This document shows positions 11,901 through 23,571 of a DNA stretch of 64,000 nt, one piece after another (position 1 is the first letter of the stretch; every line of letters starts with the position of its first letter). Both the position numbers and the translations under genes were made by a program. Under the pieces are notes generated by a model, which saw only the letters and a program-made list of their open reading frames with translations, ran no database searches and was not told the origin of the DNA. This stretch comes from Diphasiastrum complanatum (lineage: Eukaryota; Streptophyta; Lycopodiopsida; Lycopodiales; Lycopodiaceae). The stretch is from NCBI GenBank assembly GCA_029204225.1, contig CM055096.1, positions 30,390,557-30,454,556 of the forward strand, read 5' to 3'.

Positions 11901-13124
11901 ACTAATAGAGTTTTCAATGACATGCAGAAGTCCATAAGGTTCTAGGTATTGGATTCAAGTAGGTTTAGCTATGTTTGTTGATAGATTGATTTTGAATTGA
12001 TTTCGATGAATAAATTATTTACAACTAAAAAAAATTGAATCTAACGAATTGCACGTTGAGGACTTGTGTGCTATTTACATCCTCCCGTCGAACTTCAATT
12101 TGTGAACATAGAATGGAATTGCAATTGGAACTCTCTATTATTCAAACATATTATGAGGCAAGGAGGCTCAACTCTCTAGAAAAATTATCTATTCCCTATA
12201 ACATAATAGGTTATACAACTTTCCCCAGTTTTGATTGTAAGGAAAGTCAGTTGTAACAATTTGGAGTAGATAATACTTGCTATGGTAGAATTGATGTAAT
12301 CTTGTGAGTAACTATTCCCTGAAAAATCGTTGAAGAAATGGCTTTGAATGATTGGAATAGGAGCTGCATGCATAACTCCATGATCAGTTGCAAGAGAAGA
12401 TGTAACCTGATTTATTGGAATACAAAACAAGCATATAGTCCTTCTCTCAAACTCTTAGTGAGTTCATGAAACTCTGGGATAGCTGCTGAAACTCATAAGG
12501 TAGCTAGTTCATGCCCTGTTGTTGTTTTCTTAGACATTGATTTGCATAGATCTGATGCAGATAGAAAACGGCTATAGCAATGAAGGTAACTTGTTAGTGA
12601 AAGAGTAGAATAGGGTTTTTGCAACATGTTTCTTGTCTGTCTCTACAATGCTCTGACCAAAGGAATAGTAGTTGAATGGGATGATGGTTTCTGAACTTCA
12701 GAACTCCAGAGTTCGGATTGTTGGACAGCCATATAGCGCCCTGAAACTGAGTCAGGGGGAATATTTTCCTAGAACTGATGTAGTTTTTTACTCCCAATCA
12801 CCATTTCCTCATAGCAGCACGGGATTGAAGTATATAACAATCTTATAAAAATTGTTGCAGAGGTAATGGAAAGCAAAAGCACTGATTACTGCTCAAACAA
12901 GGAAAGCTGATGCAATCTTTAGCAGCAGAGGCAGTCGTGGGAGAGGAGGCGCTAGTCACAAATGTAACCTTTTTTTTTTGGCAACGATGAGGTGCCCCAG
13001 TGGCTGGGAGAAGACAGGAGCCCGAGTTGCAACTGTGAGAAGAAGTTGAAGGCTTTAAGGGGGTGTGGGGGGAGGTCCTCCTCCGGGGCCCTTCCCTGCC
13101 CTGAATTCCGTTTTTACATTTTTT
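11901..13124. other. Non-coding stretch, nothing recognised
   Basis: No protein domain, RNA gene or clear repeat boundary was found. Short open frames occur on both strands but resemble no family I know. The last 150 bases (about 12960-13124) become GC- and G-rich and share the gene-poor character of the duplicated unit that follows. Confidence 0.4.
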
Positions 13125-13960
13125 TTTTTTTGACGTAAATTTTTTTTTACACGCACCTTTCAGGCGAAAGGTGCATGTAAAAAATGTAAATTTTTTTACG
13201 TGCACCGGAAGGTGCCTGTAAAAAAGAATTTGTCAAAAAAAAAAATTGCCCCACAGATTACGTTCTGTGATGCATCACCATTTCCTTTCTAAAAATTTAA
13301 AAACTGATTTTACGTGGTTTAAAAAAAGCTTTTGTTTTTTTGCTAGCGTTTCTCTCGTGTTCCGTAAAACTAAGCGTTATGGAAATGGTGACCATTCTTG
13401 CAGCTGCATGGCTATCTCCTTATACGATGTCCGTTGCATGCTAGTCAGTAAGGTTATTGACTTTAAGTTGATTCAGAATGGGAATTTTTAAGAGTTTCAT
13501 GGAATCAACTCGAAAAATTTAAGTTGCTAGCACACGGTTATAGAAATTTTGGTTTCTTGGTGCTTGGTTATCAAATATTTTTTTTTAACCTCAGAGATGG
13601 GTATTGCTCCCAGTATATTGGTTAAAAGATATTTTGGTTTTTCCTTCTCTATTAATAATATGCATGTGCAGGCCTTTATCATTTTTGCATAGGGCTCTCG
13701 ATAGATGTAACTTTTGGAAGTTACATGGCTTTCGTTTGTTACATCGGTATTATATCGATGATTACATGTAAGCATAGACAGGTCAGGAGCATTGCTCGAT
13801 AGCAATACTAAGTTGTCATAAGAGAGAAGAAGACTGGACAAAAGAGACATGTTAGCATCTTCGTCTGGTATTAACAAACCTATTGCAGCTAGCTGATTGA
13901 GCAGCTGTTTTAATTCATTCACTGATTGAGGTATGTGAAAGATTCAACTAGTTTAGTCCT
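13125..13960. repeat. 836-bp direct repeat, copy 1
   Basis: Begins in a T-run before GACGTAA and ends TTTAGTCCT. It is nearly identical over its whole length to 14043-14878. Its first 110 bp are hairpin-rich: GCACCTTTC/GAAAGGTGC and ACGTGCACCGGAAGGTGC arms between T- and A-runs. The rest carries an antisense copia gag fragment. The pair may be a tandem duplication or the two ends of one element; no target duplication is evident. Confidence 0.85.
13527..13922 (-). pseudogene. Copia gag fragment in repeat copy 1
   Basis: The N-terminal part of this minus-strand ORF (about 13922 down to 13770) reads LLNQLAAIGLLIPDEDAN, then LLSSLLLSYDNLV. This is the conserved helix block of copia gag (UBN2 type). 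The remaining residues match nothing known to me. It is a gag scrap without knuckle or protease. Confidence 0.7.
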
Positions 13961-14036
13961 GCTCCGAGGCCCTTCCGCCCCGGAAGACTGTGCGCCCGAG
14001 GGCACACAATCTTCCGAGGGCGAAGGGCCGAGGAGC
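13961..14036. repeat. GC-rich near-perfect hairpin between the two 836-bp repeats
   Basis: The left arm from GCTCCGAGGCCCTTCCGCCC pairs with a right arm ending CGAAGGGCCGAGGAGC. The arms are about 36 bp with a loop of a few bases and scattered mismatches. Its GC content contrasts sharply with the AT-rich flanks. Confidence 0.8.
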
Positions 14037-14042
14037 TGGCCC

Positions 14043-14878
14043 TTTTTTGACGTAATTTTTTTTTTACACGCACCTTTCGGGCGGAAGGTGCATGTAAAAA
14101 ACGTAAATTTTTTTACGTGCACTGGAAGGTGCCTGTAAAAAAGAATTGGTCAAAAAAATAAAATTGCCCCACAGATTACGTTATGTGATGCATCACCATT
14201 TCCTTTCTAAAAATTTAAAAACTGATTTTACGTGGTTTAAAAAAAGCTTTTGTTTTTTTGCTAGCGTTTCTCTCGTGTTCCGTAAAACTAAGCATTATGG
14301 GAATGGTGACCATTCTTGCAGTTGCATGGCTATCTCCTTATACGATGTCCGTTGCATGCTAGTCAATAAGGTTATTGACTTTAAGTTGATTCAAAATGGG
14401 AATTTTTAGGAGTTTCGTGGAATCAACTCGAAAAATTCAAGTTGCTAGCACATGGTTATAGAAATTTTGGTTTCTTGGTGCTTGGTTATCAAATATTTTT
14501 TTTTAACCTTAGAAATGGGTATTGCTCCCAGTATATTGGTTAAAAGGTATTTTGGTTTTTCCTTCTCTATTAATAATATGCATGTGCAAGCCTTTATCAT
14601 TTTTGCATAGGGCTCTCGATAGATGTAACTTTTGGAAGTTACATGGCTTTCGTTTGTTACATCGGTATTATATCGATGATTACATGTAAGCATAGACAGG
14701 TCAGGAGCATTGCTCAATAGCAATACTAAGTTGTCATAAGAGAGAAGAAGACTGGATAAAAGAGACATGTTAGCATCTTCGTATGGTATTAACAAACCTA
14801 TTGCAGCTAGCTGATTGAGCAGTTGTTTGAATTCATTCACTGATTGAGGTATGTGAAAGATTCAACTAGTTTAGTCCT
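14043..14878. repeat. 836-bp direct repeat, copy 2
   Basis: Second copy of 13125-13960 at an offset of about 918 bp, with the same hairpin-rich start and the same end (TTTAGTCCT). Differences are a few scattered substitutions, so the duplication is recent compared with the decayed elements around it. Confidence 0.85.
14445..14840 (-). pseudogene. Copia gag fragment in repeat copy 2
   Basis: The same 131-codon minus-strand frame as in copy 1, still open, with a handful of substitutions (for example IPYEDAN for IPDEDAN). Confidence 0.7.
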
Positions 14879-15075
14879 ATTTGCTACATTTGTTTATATG
14901 GAAAATTGAGGCCAAATTTATATTAGACTTAGAGTTTGACTTTTCAAAGTTAATTAGTCTAAATTTTATTTGAATGAACACTTTCGGAAAGTGTAGTCAA
15001 ATTTGCTACATTTGTTTATGTGGAAATTGAGGTCAATTTCATGGTAAACTTAGAGTTTGACTTCTCAAAACTGCA
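14879..15075. repeat. Imperfect tandem repeat, period about 124 bp
   Basis: TTTGCTACATTTGTTTAT followed by TGGAAA-TTGAGG and TTAGAGTTTGACTT occurs at about 14880-14950 and 15003-15072. Confidence 0.7.
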
Positions 15076-15219
15076 AAATGGGTACGTAGAGCTTAGACTC
15101 TAACCTGCAAAAATTTATGGATTTGTGGAACAAAGTTTTCTCATCAATGCAAAACTGGCACTTTGGCAGTTTATCCTAGGCCTGCCAGCTGATTATTAGA
15201 ACAAATGTAAAGCCGAGTT

Positions 15220-15790
15220 TGAGTACATATGAAAAGGGTAAGCAAGTAGTTTCTGGAAATTATGTTGCTTTCCTAACCTCTTTTGATGAACCTACAAGTG
15301 TAGATGAAGCAAGGAAAGAAGAGGAGTGGATCCAAGCAATGGATCTTGCCAGTATCAAGCTCTTATGAAGAATGGAACATGGAGATTGGTGGAGAAAGCT
15401 ATTGGATGCAAATGGATCTTCAAGGTGAAGACAAACCAAGATGGATCTATCAACAAGTACAAGACAAGGTTAGTCGCAAAAGGATATGCTCAAGAACATG
15501 GGGTTGACTATGATGAGATCTTTGCACCTGTGGCAAAGATGGTAAGCATTCGAGTCATCATCTCACTTGCTACACTTTATGGATGGGATCTATGGCAAAT
15601 GGATATTACAAATGTATTCTTGAATGGTATGGAGCAACCCGAGAGCTACATTTCTACTACAAAGCCAAATCATGTGTGTTACTACAAAAGAGTTTGTATG
15701 GCCTTAAGCAAGCACCAAGGAGTTGGTATGCTAAGCTTAACATTTTTTTACTCTCTCAAGGCTTTGTTATGAGTGAGTATGATCATTCAC
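15220..15790 (+). pseudogene. Ty1/copia reverse transcriptase N-terminal fragment
   Basis: Plus strand: the linker FLTSFDEPTSVDEARKEEEW, then RT start [50 protein letters not shown], then a frameshift near 15660 and SLYGLKQAPRSWY. It stops before the catalytic YVDD box, so it is 3'-truncated. Its family differs from A and B by sequence. Confidence 0.85.
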
Positions 15791-16027
15791 TTAACTATAG
15801 GTTTGCAGGAAGAATGGCCACACATGTCTCGAACATAAAGCTAACAAGGGGATCCCTGACATGTTTTATCGACCAAGCCACACCTTTATAGCTAGTAGAA
15901 ATTTTCCAGGCCTCTACCCTATAAAGGGTTATACTCTCTTTGTTAGTTCTCTTGAAACTCACAACTTGTACTAGTGATACCTCGCTCACTTACGAAGCTC
16001 CCGAGCCACTTCCCTATCACATTCTTC

Positions 16028-18190
16028 TCAAGAGTCTCTTCTAGAGTCTCTGATGATATCACTTAAATGTTCTAGCACATAATCGGGCAAAGGATCGGGA
16101 AGTCCTAAACGTAATTCGGCTTTCCACACAAAATCTTCACTCAATTCGTAGACTTCGAGGGAACTGCTATCGGCATTGTGTCTAACTCTAAACAATTTAT
16201 CTCCTGCTAGAAGATGCTTATAGAAATCCCTGAAATAGAAGTAGTGATAAATCCTTCCATTTCTATTCAACTAGTAAAAGTCACTTGGCAGGAAGGAGAA
16301 AGCCTCTAGACTACTGACACAAGTATTAGTAAAAGTTTCGAAAGATCCTGGAATTAGAGACCATCTAAATACGCTTGGTGTATCAATAATAGGATGGAGC
16401 TCAAAGTTGTGGTCACTCATAGGAAACTCTACGCTTGGAATATAAAGTACATAGGCATCAAAGTCCTCAAAAAACCTACTATTTGACAGGATCTCTTTCC
16501 CTTTTGTAAGGTATACAGGAAAAGGGTTTTGGCTTAATTGATGTGTCCCAAAATCCATCTTTTCTCGGCTTTGATACTCACGTAATTTCCTAGCCATCAT
16601 TGTTGTGGTCATCTCTGTGGCCGCCAGTTCAGTGCATAGATTTGCTACGATCTTTCCTTGACCCTCCATATGTTCTTCGTAGCATAGCTTCTGGATCTTG
16701 TTTTCAATTGCCAAGCTCTGCATGTATTCCTCCATACATCTCTATCTTTCATCAAGCTACTTATTTCATTCTTATTTCTAATGTTCACCTTTTCCAGTCG
16801 CTTTTATCCATTGTGGGAATCACTATTTCCTCCATGTAGTTGAATTGTAATTGGTCGCTGAATTTGCAACATATCATATTTGTACAATATCTAGAGTTAA
16901 AATTACTACGCATATGTACCTATATACAAATTTGCCACTGCTATGCTACATGCATTATCCCTTGAACTAGCTTCCCACCGAAGTTTTTAAACAAGTCTTG
17001 CTTAATTCTCAACAGAAGATGGTATGTAGTTTTACTAGGCTAAGCTGGACCTCGAGAAGTTGACATAACAATTTTTCTATTCTCCGTATCCCATAAGCTG
17101 ATTCTCTTCTCAAAACCACCCACGTCTCGATCATAGAGTTAACATGAAGTGAGGATCACTCTTGTGGTGCATAATGGTAATATATGTCATGTTCGTATGC
17201 TAGTCTGGCCAATAAGTCAGATCCTTCTTGTTTAGGACCTCTGGAGGCTCCGTCATAACATAAGGAGTAGGGTTTATCTACCTCTTTTCTTGTCATCTCC
17301 TGGATGGTCAATAATCATCTCAGCATCTGCTATGAACTGTACATTCGCTCCTCTCTTCTTCTTTTTCTCAAGGTATGTCATACTCAGAACAAACTTATAT
17401 TTACAGTCCATCAATTTACTAGACATCTATATGATGTCGTGGGTAGGTGACAACGGTTGTTACCAGTGCAAACCACCCATGAATGTGGTGATCTTGTGTT
17501 GTAATCTTCTCAGCACGCTTCGCTTCGCTAGCTCAAAGTAAGCATGTATTGTTTTTTTCTTATTGGGACTACTTCTGAAATGTCGTCCAATATTCTCTCA
17601 TCTATGATATTCATATCAAAGAAGACGATGTCTTGATCGTAGTGTGATCTACATAGGCTACCATATTCACAGTCCACAAGGCTCTCTTTACTAAGTCAAG
17701 CCCCCACATAAAAGATAAATAGGATAAGTCATCTTGACTTCCCCATTCCCACAACTATCGAGAGTCTATCTGGACATCTTTCGTCCATGTGTCCCAAGTG
17801 AAGCCTTTTACTTTGGCACATATAATTTCAGCCACCGGTATAGATAGTCCTAGTCCCCACTCTTCAATATTTGTGCTGCACAGTTAAGGGTGGTGGTCCA
17901 CTCTGATAGGTTTATCCATAATCTTGGTGACAACATCTTTTCTTCTTCTTGTTTATTGTCGTGCTATACCAACCTAGATTTACTAGATTTGTGTAGTATT
18001 TATGTCGTTCCCCAAGGAGATAGCACTTGTGCAGAATTTCAGAATTCCGTACTACCACTTTTCAGACCTGAAAATTCAGTTCCAATCCGATTTGGTCCAA
18101 ATAGACTTCAAAGGAAGGTGAGTAAAACTGCTTTTTGGCTTGATTTAGCTCTCAAATTCTCGTACAATCAGAGATGTTAGCATGCAAAGC
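16028..18190 (-). pseudogene. Unrecognised long ORF relic downstream of a minus-strand primer site
   Basis: Going down from the primer site at 18198-18210, the minus strand holds readable segments interrupted by scattered stops and frameshifts. About 17850-17600 contains VAEIICAKVKGFTWDTWTKD and FMWGLDLVKRALWTVNMVAY. About 17090-16960 contains GGFEKRISLWDTENRKIVMS. Then 16735-16271 is a 154-codon frame, followed after one TAG by 80 more codons in the same frame (16270-16028, ending at a stop after DIIRDSRRDS). I recognise no gag, protease or pol domain in it. Position suggests the gag region of an LTR element, or a captured gene. The 154-codon part starts with a likely helical, Glu-rich segment (MEEYMQSLAIENKIQKL). 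Confidence 0.5.
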
Positions 18191-18197
18191 TCAATTT

Positions 18198-18210
18198 GGC
18201 TCTGATACCA
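18198..18210 (-). other. Primer binding site, initiator tRNA-Met type, minus strand
   Basis: GGCTCTGATACCA is the complement of TGGTATCAGAGCC and directly adjoins TG at 18211, the complement of an LTR ending in CA. It orients the element leftwards. Confidence 0.8.
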
Positions 18211-18877
18211 TGACAAAATTTCCAGAATTCACACGTGTGGGGAAGATCCACAAGTATGATAGATCTAATTAAGCTTTATGATTAGCACAATAACCTGATT
18301 ATAGATTGAATAGCAAGATCTAGTACATAAGTTATGGCTTAACCACAATCTAGCATGCTAAGCATCAGAGAATGATAGCAATGAATCACAAATGAGCAAA
18401 AGTACAAGAAATTAGTGTATTAGCATTAACGTCAACATGAGTTAGAGAGAGAAAGATATAGAGATATCAAGCAAAGATTGTGTGGATCCAAAATGGCAAG
18501 AGATAGCTACAAAGCTTTGGTTCTTCATAAAAAATTATGAGAAGAGCTACACATATTTATGGAGTTTGAGGTAGCTCGAGGTAGAACCACATCCATCCAC
18601 CTTCCAATGACATTTAAAGTGAACACTAGAGTCTAAGTGACATTTGTCACATATCATGCATGAATCTCTACCTACTTTTTCCAAGTGTCCTAGTTCTAAC
18701 TAGAAATGTACAAATCATCATGCATGTGTCCATTTCACTTTGTGCATGCCTTGCATATCACTATGGATCACTTACAACTAATGCATGTGAATTGCCACAA
18801 GTTTCTACTAGCATATTTTTGCTAATTCTAAGTCTACAATCTATATGCAAGTTGTAATCATAAAACTAGATATGTCA
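18211..18877 (-). mobile_element. 5' LTR of the minus-strand element
   Basis: Adjoins the primer site. On the plus strand it begins TGACA, and TGTCA at 18873-18877 would give a matching 5-bp inverted end and a length of 667 bp. It holds a CACACGTGTGG near-palindrome close to the primer-site end, as in the 832-1660 LTR and its downstream flank. The far boundary is a proposal only. Confidence 0.5.
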
Positions 18878-18992
18878 AATCCATATATCTTGAGTTCTAT
18901 CTAGGCCAATTTTGGCATTTGCATTTATGGAACAACTTACTTGCATAGTACAATGTTTGTAGCAAGCCTAAAGTCAAGATCGATTATTTTTT

Positions 18993-19209
18993 CCATTTCA
19001 ACACAAATGGCATTGTTGGACGCTACAAGACCAAACTTGTCGCCAAGGGCTACACATAGAGATATGACATCACCTACTTCGATACATACTCACCAATAGT
19101 CAAGATGGCAAGCATCCGACTACTCCTTGCATATGCAATGCAACACAATCTGGAAATTCATCAGATTGATGTTAAAACAACCTTTCTCCATGGAGATCTA
19201 GAGGAATAA
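18993..19209 (+). pseudogene. Copia reverse transcriptase fragment
   Basis: Plus-strand readable RT N-terminus: GRYKTKLVAKGYT, a stop, then FDTYSPIVKMASIRLLLAYA and LEIHQIDVKTTFLHGDLEE, ending at a stop. Confidence 0.75.
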
Positions 19210-19222
19210 ATCATCCGACATA

Positions 19223-19633
19223 TTGAACTCTCAAGTTCCTCAGTCGACTATTCCTATCCAAGGTCCAAGCTCATCTACTTCCGACAATCAACTTATCAAC
19301 AATGAATCCGAAGATGATGATGTTGCAATTCAGCAACTACAACATGATGGAAATGATCAACTTCCTTTATTACCCAGAAGATCAATAGGAGCTAGCAGAC
19401 CACCTATAAGGTATATCGACGAGTCTGCAGCTTATCTTATTTAAGAGCCGATGACTGTCGAAGAGGCACTCAGTCAGCCCGATTATGATCTCTAGAAATA
19501 AGCTACTGATAAAGAGTATTCATCTCTTATCAAGAACCATACATGGACGATTGTCGAATTACCTGCTAGCAGAAACATAGTCGATTGCAAATGGGTTTTC
19601 AAAATCATATACAAGACAGACAGAAGCATTGAC
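19223..19633 (+). pseudogene. Copia linker and start of reverse transcriptase (family B, copy 2, 5' part)
   Basis: The acidic Ser/Gln-rich linker ends with LLPRRSIGASRPPIRYIDES, a stop, then VEEALSQPDYDL, SLIKNHTWTIVELPASRNIV and DCKWVFKIIYKTDRSID. It breaks at 19633. The next expected residues (LKAT-VARGFSHVHNVDYTET) appear at 21836. The 2.2 kb between is minus-strand copia sequence, so the RT gene is split by an inserted or inverted segment. Confidence 0.75.
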
Positions 19634-19654
19634 TGAAAAAAACCTCAATTTTTT

Positions 19655-21090
19655 GCCAGTTTGATTTTCTGCACGCTCTTTGAATTGTTGAAACTTGTTG
19701 AAAGCCTCCAATTTCTACTTAACAAAGTCAACAACTGTTCTTCTGAAAAATTCGTGAATAAAAGTAATGAAATACTTTGCATCTAGCAATGACAGAGTTT
19801 GCATAGGTCCACATATATCTGAATGAACCACATCTAACAGACCTTTTGCTGCATGCATATGGCCCATGGCTGTCGGCTACATCGATGCATCTATGGTCAA
19901 AATCCTAGTCTGCTTTCCAAGGATGCAGCTATGACATATAGGGAGGTTGACTTCGTCGGTTGAATAGTCGAGCTCAAGTGCTAGGGATTGTCTGGACATG
20001 TTCGTTACAAATGCATAATTCAAGTGTCCTAAGAGATGATGCCATAATAATGCTTTATTGACAAGAACAAAGGTCTTCAAGACTTGATTAGTATCAGAAT
20101 AACAATGTGCCAATCTATATAAGTATCTCTGTCTCTTACCAGTGTAAGGAGCTTATTGCTCCTATCGATAATTCTGCATTGATCTGACTCAAACTCCACC
20201 TTATGATCTAAATCCATAATTATACTTACTAATAACAAATTTCTAGAGAGTTTAGAAACATACATGACTTTTGATAGTAGTTTGAATTGATCATGCCGGA
20301 ACTTTAATCCTACAGTACCTTCACCTTCAATAGTGTGAGTGTTATCATCACCAAGAGGAACATTCTTCTTTCTAGTATAAGGCATATAGGAGTGAAAGAT
20401 CTCACGATGATTTGTCATATCCAGAAACAAAAAATCATCAAACAATGCCTTTTGGTCTTTGACCATGAATGGACCTTCGTCCATGTCGACTTCGAGAGAT
20501 GCTACAATTGTATTTGCTTGTCGATCAGGTTGCTTGGGGTGCATTTTTCGTATTGACAATTCTGCAATCCTGGATCTCATGGTTATTGCGCTTGCAATAC
20601 CTCCAAAACATCTTCTTCTTCGATTGTGGATTTGATGATTGTCCTTGACCTTGAGTCAGCTTCTGATTCGATGCAGACTACTTGGAGCCTTTATGCTTCT
20701 ATCGTTTTGAGCCTTTGTTGACATATAGAGCATGAGATGACCCGACTTCTTCGATTATATTCTTGCAGCAATATAGTGATAACTCTGGTAAGAGCTAAAT
20801 TTGAGTGTGTCGATATGATCATCACCTAGTTCTCATATGTAGAGGGCAAGCTTGAAAGCAATGTCATAATTTCATCTTGATCGTGATCCAACAGCGGCCA
20901 TCTGTTGCAAGAGATTTTTGAACTGGTTAATGTGACTCTAACGAGACTCACTATTCGACATCTTGAGTGTGAAGAATTTCCTTCGTAGATGTAACTTGGT
21001 AGTTACGTCTCTCACATATAGTGAGCTCAAGATGTCCCAAACTTCTTTTGAATTATTGGCTTCAGCTATTTGGCCAATCTGAGTATCTGA
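19655..21090 (-). pseudogene. Ty1/copia gag-protease-integrase remnant (family A, copy 2)
   Basis: Minus strand from 21090: the gag end (KLHLRRKFFTLKMS; INQFKNLLQQMAAV), a linker, a protease region in which the DSGAT box is damaged, and GAG-pre-integrase (ALLWHHLLGHLNYAFVTNMS; CHSCILGKQTR). The integrase start (DVVHSDICGPMQTLSLLDAK; FQQFKERAENQTGKKL) comes last. It stops before the second catalytic Asp block. Several stops. It lies inside a plus-strand copia RT gene. Confidence 0.85.
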
Positions 21091-21830
21091 TATATTGAGG
21101 ATAATAAGTGCGAAAGCTTTACCATCCTTCGATTTTCACTTTGAGTCGATTGTGTCATCTTCGGGCTTTACTTCGATACCTATAACAACATCCCACAACT
21201 CGTGGGCGATTAACGAGGTCTTCATCTTAAATTTCCATAAATATCCAACAAATAGCATAATCCAAATAAAACATGAGAGATGGAGCAAGAAAGAATAGCA
21301 GGGACATGTTGGATTTATCTCCTAAATCCCATGTTAATCTAGTTCCATTCATTGTTGTATATTTACTTGCATTGTCGCGCAACTCAACTTGTCATGTGCC
21401 AAATCCCAAACTAATAGCAATAACAATGAAAGTAAAGCTAATAGCAAGAAGAGAACAAGACAATCATGATAGCATATCTATAGAAGACTAGAAACAATGA
21501 GATCTCAATGGAATCACATTAGCAATGAAAGAAAGAGTACAATCAATGGAAATTGAGCATGGATTCATGTGGATAGGGCACATGAGACATAACAATGGAG
21601 ATCCCTATGGCTTGCATTCACAAGAAAACATGAAGCTCTCACTTGCAAATGAGCCAAAAGATTCACAAATTGATGTCTCTTGCCTACTTATAGACAATGC
21701 TTTCACTTAACTAAACATAACTATCTTGAAAGATAGTTAGCCCTTGTTAAGTATTATTTAGTCTACATTGGGCCCTTGTTGGCTTATTATCCTTATTAAT
21801 TACTTTGGAGGGCCTAAAGAGGGAACCGCC
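21091..21830. other. Non-coding or unrecognised part of the inverted copia segment
   Basis: No domain recognised. About 21005-21100 still reads as gag upstream sequence on the minus strand. The rest, to the resumption of RT at 21836, is AT-rich with short frames on both strands. Confidence 0.4.
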
Positions 21831-21835
21831 TTGAT

Positions 21836-23223
21836 CTTAAGGCTACTAGCTGTGTTGTCGCCAGAGGATTTTCTCATGTACACAACGTCGATTATACTGA
21901 GACTTTCAGTCCAGTAGTTAGGCATTATTCTTTTCAACTTTTGCTATCATTTGCCACTGCAGCAGATTTGGAAATACATCAAATTGATGTACATACAACA
22001 TATCTTAACGAAGTTATTGAAGAGGACATTTACATGGTGCAACCTAAAGGTTACAATATCAAACGTAAACACAATCATGTGTGTAAACTCCATAAGGTAC
22101 TTTATGGCTTGAATTTGTATGCTTGAGCGTGGTTTCAAAGAATCAATACTTTTCTTATTGATCACGGCTACACACCAAGCTCTTCATATTCCAATGTTTA
22201 CTTCAAGACAATGCAGCAGTCTTTTATCATTATCGCTTTGTACGTGGATGACACATTGCTTTTCAGCAACAATATCGATCTGATAAAAGAAGCTAAGACA
22301 ATGTTATCTTCTGAATTTGACATGACTGATTTGGGTGAAGCTCGTTTATGCCAAAGAGACAGAAATCGAAAGTTGATTTGCATTACTCAGCAGAGGTACA
22401 TCTACAATATGTTGGTCAAATATAATCTGGTTAATTGCAAGTTAGCTCTCTCAACAATGGAACTAGGTCTCAAATTGTCGAAGGACCAGTGTCCACAAAC
22501 AATTCAAGAGAAGGAGCAGATGCGTGAGTATCCTTATCATTCGATAATAGGATCTCTTATGTATGCCATGATCTGTACTAGACCAGACATAGTCTTTGCA
22601 GTTAGCTCCCTAAGTCAGTTTATGACGAATCTTGGTATAACACATTGGAAAGCTCTTGTTAGAATTCTGAGATATCTTCAAGCTACTATGGACTTTTGCA
22701 TTTGTTACAGAGCAGTCGACAACGACAAAATCAATTAACTCAATGTTTACACATATGCAAATTGGGCAGGAGATGTAGATACTCATAAATCCACTTCTAG
22801 ATTTACATTCTTCCTCAACAATGGTCCTATTTCATGGAACAGTTGCAAGCAATCATTGATAGCTCTATCTTCCACTGAATCAGAGTATATCGCAGCCTCT
22901 CAAGCTACAAAGGAAGCAATTTGGTTGAAGAACTTACTCTCAGATATCAGTTTGAATCAATATGCTCCGACGATTTTATTCTGTGATAATCAAAGCGCCA
23001 TTGCCTTATCGGCCAATCCTAGGTTTCATTCCAGGAGTAAGCACATTGAAATCAAGTATCACTACGTCAAAAGCAAATTTCTCAACAAAGAGGGTAACTT
23101 GCAGAGTACTGTACGCAAGATATGACAGCGGACATTTTCATCAAAGCATTAAGCTTGGATACACACGTAAAGTTCCGTGCATAACTAAGTTTGAAGGTCA
23201 AGGCATTCATGGATTCATATTAA
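21836..23223 (+). pseudogene. Ty1/copia reverse transcriptase-RNase H (family B, copy 2)
   Basis: Contains LKATSCVVARGFSHVHNVDY, TYLNEVIEEDIYMVQPKGY, a stop in the GLN-YA-AW box, the catalytic ALYVDDTLLFSNN, IIGSLMYAMICTRPDI, RNase H with ALSSTESEYIAAS, FCDNQSAIAL and HIEIKYHYVKSK. A frameshift near 23100 precedes the ADIF region. A polypurine tract AAGGGGGAG follows at 23222-23230. It is a better preserved homologue of 7373-8679, and its N-terminus is stranded at 19223-19633. Confidence 0.9.
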
Positions 23224-23269
23224 GGGGGAGTGCTGGATTATTCTCCTACTAATTGAGTAACGAGTTTTT

Positions 23270-23449
23270 GCGAGAACCAAACACATTGAGATTCAGTATC
23301 ACTTTATACGTGAGAGGCTGCTGACTCATGAAATTAATGTTGTTCATTGTAGTACGGACGAACAACTAGCTGACATTTTCACTAAGCCACTCATTAGAGA
23401 AAAGTTTGACAAGTTTAGATCAAAGCTTTTTGTACCTAAAGTTCGTTAA
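23270..23449 (+). pseudogene. Copia RNase H C-terminus of a third family
   Basis: An uninterrupted 59-codon frame: TKHIEIQYHFIRERLLTHE, NVVHCSTDEQLADIFTKPL, then a basic tail and a stop at 23447-23449. It abuts the polypurine tract/LTR start of copia family B, so two unrelated copia 3' ends are fused at about 23268. A purine-rich tract (about 23498-23510) precedes the LTR-like block downstream. Confidence 0.85.
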
Positions 23450-23571
23450 CTTTGATGCTATGTATATGGATGTGTAAAAAGTAGATTCTACTTTTAGGGA
23501 GAGAGTTAGAATTAAAGTAGAACTATTGTATTACTGTAATGTGGGTCCTATCAGTGGATAAGGATCAGTTG

